Shown here: piece after piece, positions 34,125-47,266 of the stretch | Numbering within the stretch: the stretch's first letter is position 1 | How the letters are laid out: each line of letters starts with the position of its first letter | Program-made: the position numbers and the translations under genes | Notes under the pieces: model-generated | Told to the model about the DNA's origin: nothing | Databases searched by the model: none | What the model saw: the letters and a program-made list of their open reading frames with translations, nothing else | Origin: Aromatoleum toluvorans | GTDB lineage: Bacteria > Pseudomonadota > Gammaproteobacteria > Burkholderiales > Rhodocyclaceae | Assembly: GCF_012910905.1 (NCBI RefSeq) | Contig: NZ_WTVN01000024.1 | Span: forward strand, 16,507-80,506 | Direction: 5' to 3' | DNA length: 64,000 bases

Positions 34125-35549
34125 TTACCTCGAGGTTTCGGCGGCGAGCGCGTTGCCGTTGCCGTTACGCGCCCTGGAGATCAGGAAGCCCACGGTGAGG
34201 AGCGCGAACCACGCCGGCGCGACATAGAGCGCGACGCGGGTCCCGGCATCCATGCCGAGGAAGACGACGACGAGCGCCAGGAAGAGGAGCACGAACCAGT
34301 TGGCGTAGGGCGCGCCGGGCATGCGGAAGAACACCGCCTTGGCCTCGCCGCGCGCGACCGCCTGGCGGTACTTGAGGTGCGCCCACACGATGATGCCCCA
34401 GGTCCACACGGCGCCCACGGTCGCGACACTCGTGACATAGACGAAGGCTTCCTCGGGCACGATGTAGTTCAGCGCGACGCCGACCAGCATCGCGGCGGCC
34501 GACAGCGTGATCGCGTTGGCGGGCACGTGGCTCTTGCTGACCTTGCCGAGCGCGGCCGGGGCCTGCTTGAACTGGGCGAGCGTGTAGAGCATGCGGCCGG
34601 TGCTGAAGATGCCGCTGTTGCACGACGAGGCGGCCGCGGTGATGACGACGAAGTTGATGATGCCGGCCGCCGCGGGGATGCCGATCTTCTCGAACACGGT
34701 GACGAACGGGCTCATGTTGGGGTTGAGTTCGTTCCACGGCACGAGCGACATCAGCACGATCAGCGCGCCGATGTAGAAGATCAGGATCCGCCAGGTGACG
34801 CTGTTGGTCGCGTGCGGCAGCACCTTCTCGGGGTTCTGCGCCTCGCCCGCGGTGACGCCGATGAGTTCCACGCCGGTGTAGGCGAAGCACGCGATCTGCA
34901 AGGTGAGGATGACCCCGACCACGCCCATCGGTGCGAAGCCGCCGTGCGACCACAGGTTGGAGAAGCTCGCGGTCTTGCCCAGGTCGCTCACGCCGAAGAG
35001 GATGATCGTGAGGCCGATCACGAGCATCGCGACGATCGTGACCACCTTGATGATCGCGAACCAGAACTCCATCTCGCCGAACACCTTCACGGCGATGAGG
35101 TTGGCGCCGTAGAGCACGAGCAGCGTGACGAGCGCCGGGATCCACTGCGGCACGTCGGGGAACCAGTAGTGTACATACACGCCGACTGCGGTGAGCTCGG
35201 CCATGCCGGTGACGATCCACGTGAACCAGTAGGTCCAGCCGGTGACGTAGCCGGCCCACGGGCTGACGTACTCCTCGGCGTAGGTCGCGAACGAGCCCGC
35301 CACCGGACGGTGGATCAGCAGCTCTCCCAGCGCGCGCATGATGAAGAAGATCGCCAGGCCCGCGAACGCGTAGGTCACCAGCAGCGCGGGGCCCGCCTTG
35401 CTGATGGCTTTCGCCGAGCCGAGAAACAGGCCCACCCCGATCGCACCGCCGATGGCGATGAGCTGGATGTGCCGATCCTTGAGGCCTCGTTCGAGGTCCT
35501 TGCCTTCGTGCCGCTGCTCTTCGTCGAGCATGTCACTGACGCGTGTCAT
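34125..35549 (-). CDS. cycA: Amino-acid permease, CycA-like (APC family)
   Basis: A 474-residue APC transporter with about 12 hydrophobic segments. The N-terminal [20 protein letters not shown] matches the consensus of the amino-acid permease branch, and [20 protein letters not shown] is strikingly close to E. coli CycA, the D-Ala/D-Ser/Gly transporter. The setting with gcvT, sdaA, glyA and gcvPH supports glycine or serine as substrate. It lies just after the glyA terminator, so a promoter is expected in 35550-35599. A GGAAGGGAC stretch precedes the ATG. Confidence 0.8.
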   Translation of the reverse strand: MTRVSDMLDEEQRHEGKDLERGLKDRHIQLIAIGGAIGVGLFLGSAKAISKAGPALLVTYAFAGLAIFFIMRALGELLIHRPVAGSFATYAEEYVSPWAGYVTGWTYWFTWIVTGMAELTAVGVYVHYWFPDVPQWIPALVTLLVLYGANLIAVKVFGEMEFWFAIIKVVTIVAMLVIGLTIILFGVSDLGKTASFSNLWSHGGFAPMGVVGVILTLQIACFAYTGVELIGVTAGEAQNPEKVLPHATNSVTWRILIFYIGALIVLMSLVPWNELNPNMSPFVTVFEKIGIPAAAGIINFVVITAAASSCNSGIFSTGRMLYTLAQFKQAPAALGKVSKSHVPANAITLSAAAMLVGVALNYIVPEEAFVYVTSVATVGAVWTWGIIVWAHLKYRQAVARGEAKAVFFRMPGAPYANWFVLLFLALVVVFLGMDAGTRVALYVAPAWFALLTVGFLISRARNGNGNALAAETSR

Positions 35550-35599
35550 CCTTCAGTCCCTTCCTCTGTAGTTTGAAAAAACGTCTCTCTCTGGTGCGG

Positions 35600-35625
35600 A
35601 AAAAGGGGGCGCCCCTCGCGCCCCC
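35600..35625 (-). terminator. Rho-independent terminator after glyA
   Basis: On the minus strand, GGGGGCGC pairs perfectly with GCGCCCCC across a 5-base loop and is followed by five T. It ends the gcvH-gcvP-glyA transcript before the permease gene. Confidence 0.9.
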
Positions 35626-35647
35626 GTGCTGCCTGTCTTTTATTGTT

Positions 35648-36901
35648 TTACCGGCCGTACACCGGGAAGCGTGCGCACAGCGCGGATACCTTCGCGCGCA
35701 CCGCCTCGATCACCGCGGGGTTGTCGACGGCGTCGAGCACGTCGCAGATCCAGCCTGCGAGCTCCTTGACTTCATTGATGCCGAAGCCGCGCGTGGTCGC
35801 CGCCGGCGTGCCGATGCGGATGCCGCTGGTGACGAAGGGCGACTGCGGGTCGTTCGGCACGGTGTTCTTGTTCACCGTGATGTGCGCGGCGCCGAGTGCC
35901 GCATCGGCGGCCTTGCCGGTGATGCCCTTGGCGATCAGGTCGACCAGGAAGAGATGGTCGTCGGTGCCGCCGGAGACGATCTTGTAGCCGCGCTCGACGA
36001 ACACGCCCGCCATCGCTTGCGCGTTGGCGATCACCTGCTGCTGGTAGGCTTTGAAGGACGGATCGAGCGCTTCCTTGAAGGCCACCGCCTTCGCCGCGAT
36101 GACGTGCATCAGCGGGCCGCCCTGGGTGCCGGGGAAGACCATCGAGGCGATCTTCTTCTCGATGTCTGCATTGGCGCGGCCGAGGATGATGCCGCCGCGC
36201 GGGCCGCGCAGCGTCTTGTGCGTGGTGCTGGTGACGATGTCGGCGAAGGGCACCGGGCTCGGGTAGAGGCCCGCGGCGACGAGGCCGGCGACGTGGGCCA
36301 TGTCGACGAACAGCAGCGCGCCGACCTTGTCCGCGATCGCACGGAAGCGCGGGAAGTCGAGGTGACGGGCGTAGGCCGAGAAGCCGGCGACGATCATCTT
36401 GGGCTTCGACTCGACCGCGAGCGCCTCGAGCGCGTCGTAGTCGATCACGCCGTCGTCGGTGACGCCGTACTGCACCGCGTTGAAGACCTTGCCGGAGAAG
36501 TTCACCTTCGCGCCGTGCGTGAGGTGGCCGCCGTGGGCGAGGCTCATGCCGAGGATCGTGTCACCGGGCTGCAGCAGCGCGAAATACACCGCGGCGTTGG
36601 CCTGCGAGCCCGAGTGCGGCTGCACGTTGGCCCAGTCGGCGCCAAAGAGCTGCTTGGCGCGGTCGATCGCGAGCTGCTCGACGACGTCGACGTGCTCGCA
36701 GCCGCCGTAGTAACGCTTGCCGGGGTAGCCCTCGGCGTACTTGTTGGTGAGCACCGTGCCCTGCGCCTGCATCACGCGCGGGCTGGCGTAGTTCTCGGAC
36801 GCGATGAGCTCGATGTGGTCTTCCTGGCGGTGACGCTCGGACTCGATCGCGCCCCACAGCTCGGGGTCGAAACCGGCGATCTGCATGGAGGTGTCGAACA
36901 T
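35648..36901 (-). CDS. glyA: Serine hydroxymethyltransferase
   Basis: A 417-residue PLP enzyme that interconverts serine and glycine with THF. The PLP lysine is Lys229 in [12 protein letters not shown], the same position as in E. coli. The N-terminus has [11 protein letters not shown] and the mobile segment [14 protein letters not shown]. The ATG at 36901 (GGAG upstream) gives the standard length; the frame is open further upstream. It follows gcvP by about 100 bases and ends at an intrinsic terminator. Confidence 0.97.
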   Translation of the reverse strand: MFDTSMQIAGFDPELWGAIESERHRQEDHIELIASENYASPRVMQAQGTVLTNKYAEGYPGKRYYGGCEHVDVVEQLAIDRAKQLFGADWANVQPHSGSQANAAVYFALLQPGDTILGMSLAHGGHLTHGAKVNFSGKVFNAVQYGVTDDGVIDYDALEALAVESKPKMIVAGFSAYARHLDFPRFRAIADKVGALLFVDMAHVAGLVAAGLYPSPVPFADIVTSTTHKTLRGPRGGIILGRANADIEKKIASMVFPGTQGGPLMHVIAAKAVAFKEALDPSFKAYQQQVIANAQAMAGVFVERGYKIVSGGTDDHLFLVDLIAKGITGKAADAALGAAHITVNKNTVPNDPQSPFVTSGIRIGTPAATTRGFGINEVKELAGWICDVLDAVDNPAVIEAVRAKVSALCARFPVYGR

Positions 36902-37002
36902 GGGGAATTCTCCGAAACTGGGGATCAGCGGGGCGACGCCGGCACGCGCCGGACATCGCCCCTCAGGGTGAGTGAGGACAAGGGCTGCGCTGGGCGCGCG
37001 CC

Positions 37003-39885
<2,883 letters not shown>

Positions 39886-39919
39886 GGCGGGGGCTGTCTC
39901 CGTTGGGGGCGGGGGTCGA

Positions 39920-40288
39920 TCAGGCGGTCAGCTTGTCGTAGGCGGCCTGGTCGAGCAGGCTCTCGAGCGCGGACGCGTCGTCGAGGCGGATGCGGATGAA
40001 CCAGCCCGCGCCCTGCGGATCCTCGTTGACGGTGGCGGGAGCATCGGCCAGCGCGGCGTTGACTTCGACGACGGTGCCCGCCAGCGGCATCTTCAGTTCG
40101 CCGGCAGCCTTCACCGACTCGATGACCGCCGCTTCGTCGCCCGCCGCAAAGCTCGCGCCGACGTCCGGCAGCTGCACGAAGACGATGTCGCCCAGCGCGT
40201 TCTGCGCATAGTCGGTGATCCCGACGGTCGCGACATCGCCCTCGACGCGCAGCCACTCGTGGTCTTCGGTGTATTTGATCGTGCTCAT
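39920..40288 (-). CDS. gcvH: Glycine cleavage system H protein
   Basis: A 122-residue lipoyl carrier. Lys60 in ESVKAAGE is the lipoylation site. It starts at [13 protein letters not shown], the usual N-terminus, although the frame is open upstream. It shuttles the aminomethyl group between GcvP, GcvT and lipoamide dehydrogenase. First gene of the gcvH-gcvP-glyA transcript. Confidence 0.96.
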   Translation of the reverse strand: MSTIKYTEDHEWLRVEGDVATVGITDYAQNALGDIVFVQLPDVGASFAAGDEAAVIESVKAAGELKMPLAGTVVEVNAALADAPATVNEDPQGAGWFIRIRLDDASALESLLDQAAYDKLTA

Positions 40289-40621
40289 GGTGTCTTCCTT
40301 GATGCGTATGTGGGTGGCCGCAATGCCGGGCCTCGGATAACGGGTCGCATCGTAATTGCTCGGCGGCATTTCCAGTTTTGATAGTTGAAATGAAATCATT
40401 TGTGGAATTAATGCGAGCAATGTCCGGTGTCCCTGCGAACCTTCATCGGGGCAGTGGCGTTCGGGTGCTTTAAGGGGCGGGAGGTGCTGCCGGGCGAAAC
40501 GAGTCCGCGGTCGGCCCGCAGGCGCGGGCCGGAAGAAATGCCGAATGCGACCCGGTTGGAGTCGCAACCGATTTTGCGTTCATAATCGGCTCCTCCAAAC
40601 CGCGGACAAGGAGATATCGGA
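40289..40621. promoter_or_regulatory. Divergent intergenic region gcvH / MIP18-family gene
   Basis: This 333-base gap without a gene must hold promoters for gcvH (minus) and the DUF59 gene (plus). It has an AAATGA-AA-TCATTT inverted repeat at 40388-40401, a possible operator, and an 8-bp GC-rich hairpin at 40512-40531 (CGGCCCGC / GCGGGCCG) without a U-tract. I looked for the conserved blocks of a glycine riboswitch on the minus strand and did not find them. Confidence 0.4.
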
Positions 40622-40948
40622 ATGCCCGCAATGCCCGATGTGGAATCCGTCAAGGCAGTGCTTCGCCAGGTCATCGATCCCGAGGTGGGCGTCAATATCG
40701 TCGATCTCGGCCTGGTCTACGGTATCGACATCACGCCGGACCAGATCTCGATCCGGCTGACGATGACGTCTCCCGCGTGTCCCATGGGCGACATGATCAT
40801 GGGCGACATCGATGCTGCACTCGACGCGGCCCTGCCGCCCGAAATCGGCGTCGTGGTCAATCTCGTGTGGGATCCTCCCTGGACGCCCGAGATGATGAAC
40901 AAGGAGGCGCGCGGACATTTCGGCTGGAAGGGGCACGATGACCGCTGA
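40622..40948 (+). CDS. MIP18/DUF59 (SufT/PaaD-like) metal-sulfur cluster assembly protein
   Basis: A 108-residue single-domain protein of the MIP18 family. DPEVGVNIVDLGLVYGI near residue 20 and MTSPACPMGDMI near residue 48, with the conserved reactive Cys at about residue 53, are diagnostic. The family assists iron-sulfur cluster maturation; PaaD is the phenylacetyl-CoA oxygenase branch, but no paa genes are present. It overlaps the next membrane-protein gene by 11 bases, so the two are coupled. Confidence 0.85.
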   Translation: MPAMPDVESVKAVLRQVIDPEVGVNIVDLGLVYGIDITPDQISIRLTMTSPACPMGDMIMGDIDAALDAALPPEIGVVVNLVWDPPWTPEMMNKEARGHFGWKGHDDR

Positions 40949-42068
40949 TCGGCCCGCCGAAAGGGGGGCGGGCGTCGTGGCGGTAGAGCCGAAGATCCTC
41001 CCCCGTGTGCTGTGCCTCGTGATGGCGATGTTGTCCCTCGTCGTCGGGGTTGCATCCGGGCTCGCGCGCCTGGGGACCGCAGTGCCCGACCTGGCCGCCG
41101 GCTTGGCCGGCTGGCACGCCGCGCTGATGATCTGCGCATTTTTCGGGACGGTCATCGGGCTCGAACGCGCCGTGGCGCTGGCGCATCCCGCCGCCTACGC
41201 GGGACCGCTGGCATCGGGCCTGGGCGGGCTGGCGCTGCTCCTGCACTTGCCGCTGGCCTGGGCGCAGGCCTTGTTCATCCTGGCTTCCCTGGTCCTCGTC
41301 GGCGGCGCGATCGCGGTGACGAGGCGTCAACTGGCGCTATTCACGCTCACGCTTGCGGTGGGCGCCGCCTGCTGGCTCGCCGGGAACGTCGCCTGGGCGG
41401 CGAGCGGGCTGCTTCAGGCGGCCATTCCCTGGTGGCTGGCATTTCTGGTGGTCACGATCGCGGGGGAGCGGCTCGAACTGACCCGGTTCCTTCCCGCACG
41501 GCGGGAAGCGCCGCCGCTGTTCCGGATAGCCGTCGGCACCATTCTCGTCGGTGCGGCGACGACGATCTGGTTCTCGTCCGGCGGGCTGGTGCTGTTTGCC
41601 GCGGGCCTGGGTGCGCTGTCGATGTGGCTACTGCGCTACGACATCGCCCGTCATAACGCCGGACAACGCGGCCTCGTGCGCTACATCGCGCTCTGTCTGT
41701 TGTCGGGCTACGCCTGGCTGGCTACGGGAGCGGTGATCGGACTCGCCGGGGGATTCGAGCCCGCGCATCCGCTGCGCGACGCGGCCCTGCATGCGATCAC
41801 GCTCGGTTTCGTGTTTGCAATGGTGTTCGGCCATGCGCCGATCATCTTTCCCGCGATCGCCCGCGTCCGCATTCCCTACCATCCGGTTTTCTACCTGCCG
41901 CTTGCGCTGCTCCATGTCTCGCTGGCAGCGCGGATCGCGGGCACGGCGCTGGGCGACGCGGGGGTCCTGCTCCGGCTCGGCGGGGTCGCGAACGCCGTAG
42001 CCCTCGTCGCGTTCATCGTGACCATGCTTGCCAGCGTGCTGCGCGGCCGTCGAAGTGGCAAGCGATGA
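40938..42068 (+). CDS. Polytopic membrane protein, NnrS-like
   Basis: A 376-residue protein with about 12 hydrophobic helices and short loops. HAITLGFVFAMVFGHAPIIF near residue 286 and GWHAALM near residue 55 resemble the His-containing helices of NnrS, a haem/copper membrane protein linked to nitric-oxide tolerance in denitrifiers. The match is by eye and partial. Overlap with the upstream MIP18-family gene suggests joint expression. Denitrification fits an anaerobic toluene degrader, but no nir or nor genes are in the window. Confidence 0.55.
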   Translation: MTADRPAERGAGVVAVEPKILPRVLCLVMAMLSLVVGVASGLARLGTAVPDLAAGLAGWHAALMICAFFGTVIGLERAVALAHPAAYAGPLASGLGGLALLLHLPLAWAQALFILASLVLVGGAIAVTRRQLALFTLTLAVGAACWLAGNVAWAASGLLQAAIPWWLAFLVVTIAGERLELTRFLPARREAPPLFRIAVGTILVGAATTIWFSSGGLVLFAAGLGALSMWLLRYDIARHNAGQRGLVRYIALCLLSGYAWLATGAVIGLAGGFEPAHPLRDAALHAITLGFVFAMVFGHAPIIFPAIARVRIPYHPVFYLPLALLHVSLAARIAGTALGDAGVLLRLGGVANAVALVAFIVTMLASVLRGRRSGKR

Positions 42069-42220
42069 GGCGATTGCGGCCGATCGGTCGGTTGCAGTGA
42101 TTCTGTAACCGCCTCATGCGATGGTGATTCGCCATCCGGGTTCCCATGGTGCGGCGGGGCGCCGTCTGCCAGCTGGTAGAATCCGGATACGACGTTCCAC
42201 CGAGTTTTCCCTGCCTTCCA

Positions 42221-42727
42221 ATGAAAAAAATCGAATCCGCATTCGAACACATGCTCTTTGCCAGCCGCTGGCTGATGGCGCCCGTCTATTTCGGGCTGAT
42301 CATGGCGCTGGTGGTGCTCCTCGTGAAATTCACGAAGGAGATCTGGTTCCTCTTCAGCCACATCATGAGTGCGAGCGGGGCGGAAATGATCATCGGCGTC
42401 CTGTCGCTCGTCGATATCGCGCTGATCATGAGCCTGCTGATCATCATCATGTTCAGCGGCTACGAAAACTTCGTCTCGAAGATGGAGGACCTGCACGCCC
42501 ATACGGATCGTCCCGAATGGATGGGGCATATCGGCTTTTCCGACCAGAAGATCAAGCTGATCGGTTCGATCGTGGCGATTTCCGGTATCGAATTGCTGAA
42601 GGCCTTCCTCAACGTCGACAACGTGCCGGACCGGCACCTCGCCTGGATGGTCGGCATCCACGTCACCTTCCTGGTGTCGGGGGTGTTGTATGCGCTGATG
42701 GATCGCCTGCAGGGCAAGGGGCACTGA
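42221..42727 (+). CDS. UPF0114 (YqhA) family membrane protein
   Basis: A 168-residue protein with four hydrophobic segments. SRWLMAPVYFGLIMAL near the start, IMFSGYENFVSK near residue 77 and the C-terminal helices match UPF0114/YqhA. The ATG at 42221 gives the family length (E. coli YqhA is 164 residues); the frame is open 25 codons upstream without family similarity. Function unknown. It converges with glnD across a 33-base gap. Confidence 0.82.
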   Translation: MKKIESAFEHMLFASRWLMAPVYFGLIMALVVLLVKFTKEIWFLFSHIMSASGAEMIIGVLSLVDIALIMSLLIIIMFSGYENFVSKMEDLHAHTDRPEWMGHIGFSDQKIKLIGSIVAISGIELLKAFLNVDNVPDRHLAWMVGIHVTFLVSGVLYALMDRLQGKGH

Positions 42728-42760
42728 GGCCCGTCGTCGGCGCCCGGCCCCGGGCGCTGA

Positions 42761-45340
42761 CTAGACCTGCAGCCGTTCGAGCAGCTCGCGCTCGATCTGC
42801 AGGATCTGGCCTTCGAGTGCCAGGCGCGCGCCGCTGATGAGGAAGGTGTCCTCGGCGCGCTCGCCCAGCGTGGCGATCTTCGCTGTATGCAGGCGTATTT
42901 CGTGCCGCACGAGCACTTCGGCGACCGAGAACAGCAGGCCCGGGCGGTCTGCCGCCACGAGCGACAGGATGAAATGCTTTCCCGGTTCGTCCGGCTGGAT
43001 GCTGATCTGCGGAGTGATCGGGAAGTGCTTCATCTGACGGGACAGCCGACCCTGTGTCGGGCGATCCGGCGCCCCTGGATGCGTCAGACGCGCGGTCAGC
43101 TCGTGCTCGATCAGCGTGATGACGTCCCGATAGTGCGCGGCATTGCCCGGGTCCTGCAGGATGAAGCTGTCGAGGGCGTAGCCGTGGCGCGTCGTATGCA
43201 CCTTCGCGTCGAGAATCGAGAAGCCCAGCCGTCCGAAAAAGCCGGTCATGCGCACGAACAGGTCTTTCTGGTCCGGCGTGAACACCATCACCTGAACGCC
43301 TTCCTCACCCTCGAGGACCCGCGCCTTGACCACCGGCTCCTCGCTCTGCGGGCGGAAATACAGCACGCGTGTGTGCCAGGCGATCTCTTCCGCGGAATGG
43401 CGCATGAAATAGACGGCGTCGAGTTGCGTCCATAGCGCTTCCTCGATGGCGGGGCGCAGACCGTAGTAGCGCAGCAGTTCGCGGGCGTCCTCCTGGCGAT
43501 CGTCGAGGCCCAGCGCCTGCTGCGGCGTCGCGCCGCGCAGCAGGCGTTGCGTCGCGAAGAACAGATCCTCGAGCAGCTTGCCCTTCCAGCCGTTCCACAC
43601 CTTCGGGCTCGTGCCGCGAATGTCCGCGTGCGTGAGCAGGTAGAGTGCGGTCAGGCGACGCTCCGTCTGCATCGTGTCGGCAAACCGGCGAATGACATCG
43701 GGGTCGGTCGTGTCTTCCTTCTGCGCGACCTGAGACATCGTGAGGTGGTGGGCCACCAGCCACACGACCAGGTCGGCGTCCTCGGCTGCCAGCACGTGAT
43801 GCTCGCAGAATTCCCGCGCGTCGGCCATGCCCAGCTGCGAGTGGTCTCCCCCGCGCCCCTTGGCGATGTCGTGGAAGAGGGCGGCGATGTACAACAGCCA
43901 GTGGCGGTCGAATCCCAGTATCAGCCGCGTCATCAGCGGATATTCGTGCGCATGCTCGCCCATCGTGAAGCGGCGCATGTTGCGCAGGACCATCAGGATG
44001 TGCTGGTCCACCGTGTAGACGTGGAACAGGTCGTGCTGCATCTGGCCGACGATGCGGCGCCAAGCGGGCAGGTAGTGGCTCAGGATGCCGTACTGGTTCA
44101 TCCGGCGGAACTCGTGCACGATGCCGCGCTTCTGCTTCAGGATCTCCAGGAATAGCGCCCGGTTCTCGGGAGCGGCGCGAAAGGCGGCATTGATCCGGGT
44201 GCGGTTCAGCCACAGGGCGCGCAGCGTCCGCGCCGTCATGCCCTTCAGTTCCGAGCGCTGCTGGAGCAGCAGGAAGCACTCGAGGAGCGCAGACGGGTGG
44301 CGCTCGAAAGTGTCCTCGCCGCGGATGTCGAGCAGTTCGCGCACCGCCTGGAAGCGCTCGTTGATCACGAAGGCGGCGCCCCCCCGGTCGGGGAAGATCT
44401 CGGCACCGTAGTTCTGCAGCAGGATGGTGTTGGTCTGCGTGACCTTCTTGGCGTTCACGTAGTACCGCTGCATGAACACTTCGGACGCGCGCTTTGCCGC
44501 GGTCGCCTCGATGCCGAAGGCGCGCGCGAGCTTCTCCTGGTGGTCGAACAGCAGCCGGTCCTCTGCACGCCCCGTCAGGTAGTGGAGACGGATGCGCACG
44601 TGCTGCAGGAAGCGTTCGATGCTGCGCAGTTCGCTCGCTTCCGCGCCGGTGATCAGGCGCCGCCGCGCAAGGTCGCGCCAGTTTCGCCCGAGGCCGGCCG
44701 CGCGCGCGATCCAGCCCAGCATCTGCAGGTCGCGCAGCCCCCCGGGGCTCTCCTTGCAGTTCGGCTCCAGCGCATACGGCGTGTCGTTGAAGCGCGCGTA
44801 GCGATTTTCCTGTTCGAGCTGCTTCGCCTTGTAGAAGGCGTGCACGTCCAGCTGTGCCCGATACCGCTGCGCGAATTCGTCGAACAGCCGGGCGTTGCCC
44901 TCGAGCAGCCTCGCCTCGAGCAGATTGGTCTGGACGGTGATGTCTTCCTCCGCCGCTTCCAGGCACTCGTCCGGCGTGCGCACGCTCTGGCCGATCTCGA
45001 GGCCGACGTCCCACAGCGCGCCGATCAGGGTGCTGATGCGCGCCTGCAGCGGTCCGTCCGCGGCGGCAGGCAGCAGCACCAGCAGGTCTACATCCGAGTG
45101 GGGAAACAGCTCGCCGCGACCATATCCGCCGACCGCCAGGAGCGCGACCTCCGGGGGCATCGCGCAAGCGCGCCACAGATGGATGATCGCCTCGTCCACC
45201 AGATGGGCGCGGCCCTTGAGCACCGTCGATGTCGCCGGATGTGCGTCGTAGGCGGCGCGCAGGCGCGCGTTCCCCTGCGCGAGGTGCTCGCGCGCATGCA
45301 CCAGCGCGGCCTGGAAATCATCCACCGACATGACACTCAT
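42761..45340 (-). CDS. glnD: Bifunctional [PII] uridylyltransferase / uridylyl-removing enzyme
   Basis: An 859-residue GlnD. The nucleotidyltransferase site is GGYGRGELFPHSDVDLLVL near residue 71, the HD phosphohydrolase is HDIAKGRGGDHS near residue 486, and two C-terminal ACT domains sense glutamine (the first near 700, the second from about 780). It uridylylates PII proteins at low nitrogen. Two in-frame starts (45340, 45331) lack a clear ribosome site. It follows map by 21 bases, the common map-glnD arrangement. Confidence 0.96.
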   Translation of the reverse strand: MSVMSVDDFQAALVHAREHLAQGNARLRAAYDAHPATSTVLKGRAHLVDEAIIHLWRACAMPPEVALLAVGGYGRGELFPHSDVDLLVLLPAAADGPLQARISTLIGALWDVGLEIGQSVRTPDECLEAAEEDITVQTNLLEARLLEGNARLFDEFAQRYRAQLDVHAFYKAKQLEQENRYARFNDTPYALEPNCKESPGGLRDLQMLGWIARAAGLGRNWRDLARRRLITGAEASELRSIERFLQHVRIRLHYLTGRAEDRLLFDHQEKLARAFGIEATAAKRASEVFMQRYYVNAKKVTQTNTILLQNYGAEIFPDRGGAAFVINERFQAVRELLDIRGEDTFERHPSALLECFLLLQQRSELKGMTARTLRALWLNRTRINAAFRAAPENRALFLEILKQKRGIVHEFRRMNQYGILSHYLPAWRRIVGQMQHDLFHVYTVDQHILMVLRNMRRFTMGEHAHEYPLMTRLILGFDRHWLLYIAALFHDIAKGRGGDHSQLGMADAREFCEHHVLAAEDADLVVWLVAHHLTMSQVAQKEDTTDPDVIRRFADTMQTERRLTALYLLTHADIRGTSPKVWNGWKGKLLEDLFFATQRLLRGATPQQALGLDDRQEDARELLRYYGLRPAIEEALWTQLDAVYFMRHSAEEIAWHTRVLYFRPQSEEPVVKARVLEGEEGVQVMVFTPDQKDLFVRMTGFFGRLGFSILDAKVHTTRHGYALDSFILQDPGNAAHYRDVITLIEHELTARLTHPGAPDRPTQGRLSRQMKHFPITPQISIQPDEPGKHFILSLVAADRPGLLFSVAEVLVRHEIRLHTAKIATLGERAEDTFLISGARLALEGQILQIERELLERLQV

Positions 45341-45361
45341 GGTCGATCGTGCGCGCCGAGT

Positions 45362-46177
45362 TCAGCGAAGCAGTTGTGCGGCCAGGGCCGGCGCCGGCGG
45401 GCAGCCCGGCGACAGGGTCAGCACTTCGACGCCAGTCTCGGTGACGAGGATCGTATGCTCCCACTGCGCCGACAGGCTGCGGTCCTTCGTCACGATGGTC
45501 CAGCCGTCGGGAAGCTCCGAGATCGCGGCCTTGCCGGCGTTGATCATCGGTTCGATCGTGAAGGTCATGCCCGCCTGCAGTTCCGGTCCGGTGCCCGCCT
45601 TGCCGTAGTGCAGGACCTGCGGCTCCTCGTGGAACTTGGCGCCGATGCCGTGGCCGCAGAACTCGCGGACGACCGAAAAACCGTTGCCTTCGGCGTGTTT
45701 CTGGATGATCTGCCCGATGTCGCCGAGCCGCGCGCCGGGCCGCACGACCGAGATGCCCAGCCACAGGCATTCCAGCGTCACCTGGCACAGGCGCTTCGCC
45801 AGGATCGAACCGTCGCCGCCGACGATGAACATCCGGCTCGTGTCGCCGTGATAGCCGTCCTTGATCACCGTGATGTCGAGATTGACGATGTCCCCTTTCT
45901 TCAGCGCCTTCTCGCCGGGAATGCCGTGGCACACCTGATGGTTGATCGAGGTGCAGATCGACTTGGGGTAGGGCGTGTAACCGGGGGGCGCGTAGTTGAG
46001 CGGGGCGGGAATCGTCTGCTGCACATTGACCATGTAGTCATGGCACAGCCGGTCCAGCTCTCCCGTGGTGACACCCGGCTTGACGAAGGGCTCGATGTAG
46101 TCGAGCACTTCCGCCGCGAGCCGTCCGGCAACGCGCATTTTTTCGATTTCGTCGGGTGTTTTTATGGTGATGCTCAT
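45362..46177 (-). CDS. map: Methionine aminopeptidase type I
   Basis: A 271-residue type I enzyme. Metal-ligand segments are present: NLDITVIKDGYHGD (two Asp), GHGIGAKFHEEP (His) and TFTIEPM (Glu). It removes the initiator Met from new proteins. It is divergent from rpsB, as in many proteobacteria, and shares the 280-base intergenic region with it. Confidence 0.96.
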   Translation of the reverse strand: MSITIKTPDEIEKMRVAGRLAAEVLDYIEPFVKPGVTTGELDRLCHDYMVNVQQTIPAPLNYAPPGYTPYPKSICTSINHQVCHGIPGEKALKKGDIVNLDITVIKDGYHGDTSRMFIVGGDGSILAKRLCQVTLECLWLGISVVRPGARLGDIGQIIQKHAEGNGFSVVREFCGHGIGAKFHEEPQVLHYGKAGTGPELQAGMTFTIEPMINAGKAAISELPDGWTIVTKDRSLSAQWEHTILVTETGVEVLTLSPGCPPAPALAAQLLR

Positions 46178-46272
46178 CTTTTCGGGGTTGGCGCGTTAAA
46201 AAAACAAGGCTAGCGCATGCCGAAAGCCGCGGCAAATCGGATGTGCTGCAGTCGGGCGCGGGAACGTCGTCC

Positions 46273-46456
46273 TTGAGCGGGATAGCGCGAACCTGCTATC
46301 ATCTCGGGCTTGTCTGCCAATGGTGGCAGGCAAAATCCACACGCCCGGCAGAACGCCGTAAGGGTCCGTCGACAAGCGCTGCGCTTCGAGACGGTTCAGG
46401 TCATCCGCGGATGGCCGTGCAGGGCGGAGGTCAACCCTTAGAGTTCGGAGTAACAC
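46273..46456 (+). promoter_or_regulatory. rpsB promoter and leader
   Basis: TTGAGC (46273-46278) and TATCAT (46297-46302) with 18 bases between form a sigma70-type promoter. The predicted leader of about 148 bases contains a hairpin at its 5' end, CTGCCA / TGGCAG (46314-46329), and a perfect palindrome, CATCCGCGGATG (46402-46413). Leaders of rpsB are autoregulated by S2 in E. coli; whether this one is similar is not tested. GTTCGGAGTAAC gives the ribosome site. Confidence 0.6.
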
Positions 46457-47212
46457 ATGTCTGTCACGATGCGTCAGATGCTGGAAGCCGGCATCCACTT
46501 TGGTCACCAGACCCGCTTCTGGAATCCGCGTATGGCCCCCTACATCTTCGGCCAGCGCAACAAGATCCACATCGTCAACCTCGAAAAGACGATGGTCAAG
46601 TACAACGAAGCGATGGACTTCGTTCGCAAGCTCGCCGCCAATCGCGGCACCATCATGATGGTCGGCACCAAGCGCCAGGCTCGCGAAATCATCGCCGAAG
46701 AAGCCCGCCGCGCGGGTATGCCGTTTGTTGACGAGCGCTGGCTCGGTGGCATGCTCACCAACTTCAAGACGGTCAAGCAATCGATCAAGCGCCTCAAGGA
46801 AATGGAGACGATGGTCGAGGACGGCTCGATCGAGCGCCTGTCCAAGAAGGAAGCGCTGATGGCGACGCGCGAAATGGAAAAGCTGCAGAAGTCGATCGGC
46901 GGCATCAAGGACATGGGCGGCCTGCCGGACGCGCTGTTCGTCATCGACGTCGGCTACCACAAGATTGCCATTACCGAAGCGCAGAAGCTGGGTATTCCCG
47001 TCGTCGCGGTGGTCGATACCAACCACTCGCCCGAAGGCATCAACTACGTGATCCCGGGCAACGACGACTCGTCGCGCGCGATCCGCCTCTATGCTCGCGG
47101 TGTTGCCGACGCCGTCCTGGAAGGGCGCAGCCAGGTTCTGCAGGACATCGTTGCCGCCGGTTCGGACGAGTTCGTCGAAGTCGATGAGTCGTCGTCGGGC
47201 GAGCAGGCCTGA
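46457..47212 (+). CDS. rpsB: 30S ribosomal protein S2
   Basis: A 251-residue S2, of normal length. It opens with [20 protein letters not shown] and carries the family signature around the [10 protein letters not shown] and [11 protein letters not shown] segments. It begins the rpsB-tsf-pyrH-frr translation block. Confidence 0.98.
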   Translation: MSVTMRQMLEAGIHFGHQTRFWNPRMAPYIFGQRNKIHIVNLEKTMVKYNEAMDFVRKLAANRGTIMMVGTKRQAREIIAEEARRAGMPFVDERWLGGMLTNFKTVKQSIKRLKEMETMVEDGSIERLSKKEALMATREMEKLQKSIGGIKDMGGLPDALFVIDVGYHKIAITEAQKLGIPVVAVVDTNHSPEGINYVIPGNDDSSRAIRLYARGVADAVLEGRSQVLQDIVAAGSDEFVEVDESSSGEQA

Positions 47213-47219
47213 TTTTCCT

Positions 47220-47239
47220 CGGCCCCGGAAACGGGGCCG
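47220..47239 (+). other. Intergenic hairpin rpsB-tsf
   Basis: CGGCCCCG and CGGGGCCG close a GAAA tetraloop. No U-tract follows, so it may be a partial terminator or a message stabiliser that sets the S2 to EF-Ts ratio. Confidence 0.65.
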
Positions 47240-47266
47240 ACCAGCATACGAATTTGAGGAGTTAGC

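Noticed and set aside
40289..40621. Glycine riboswitch upstream of gcvH
   Set aside because: The conserved riboswitch blocks were not found on the minus strand; a covariance-model search would settle it.
44297..46213. Plus-strand reading frame (638 codons) opposite glnD and map
   Set aside because: Crosses two complete, recognisable minus-strand genes and shows only shadow composition.
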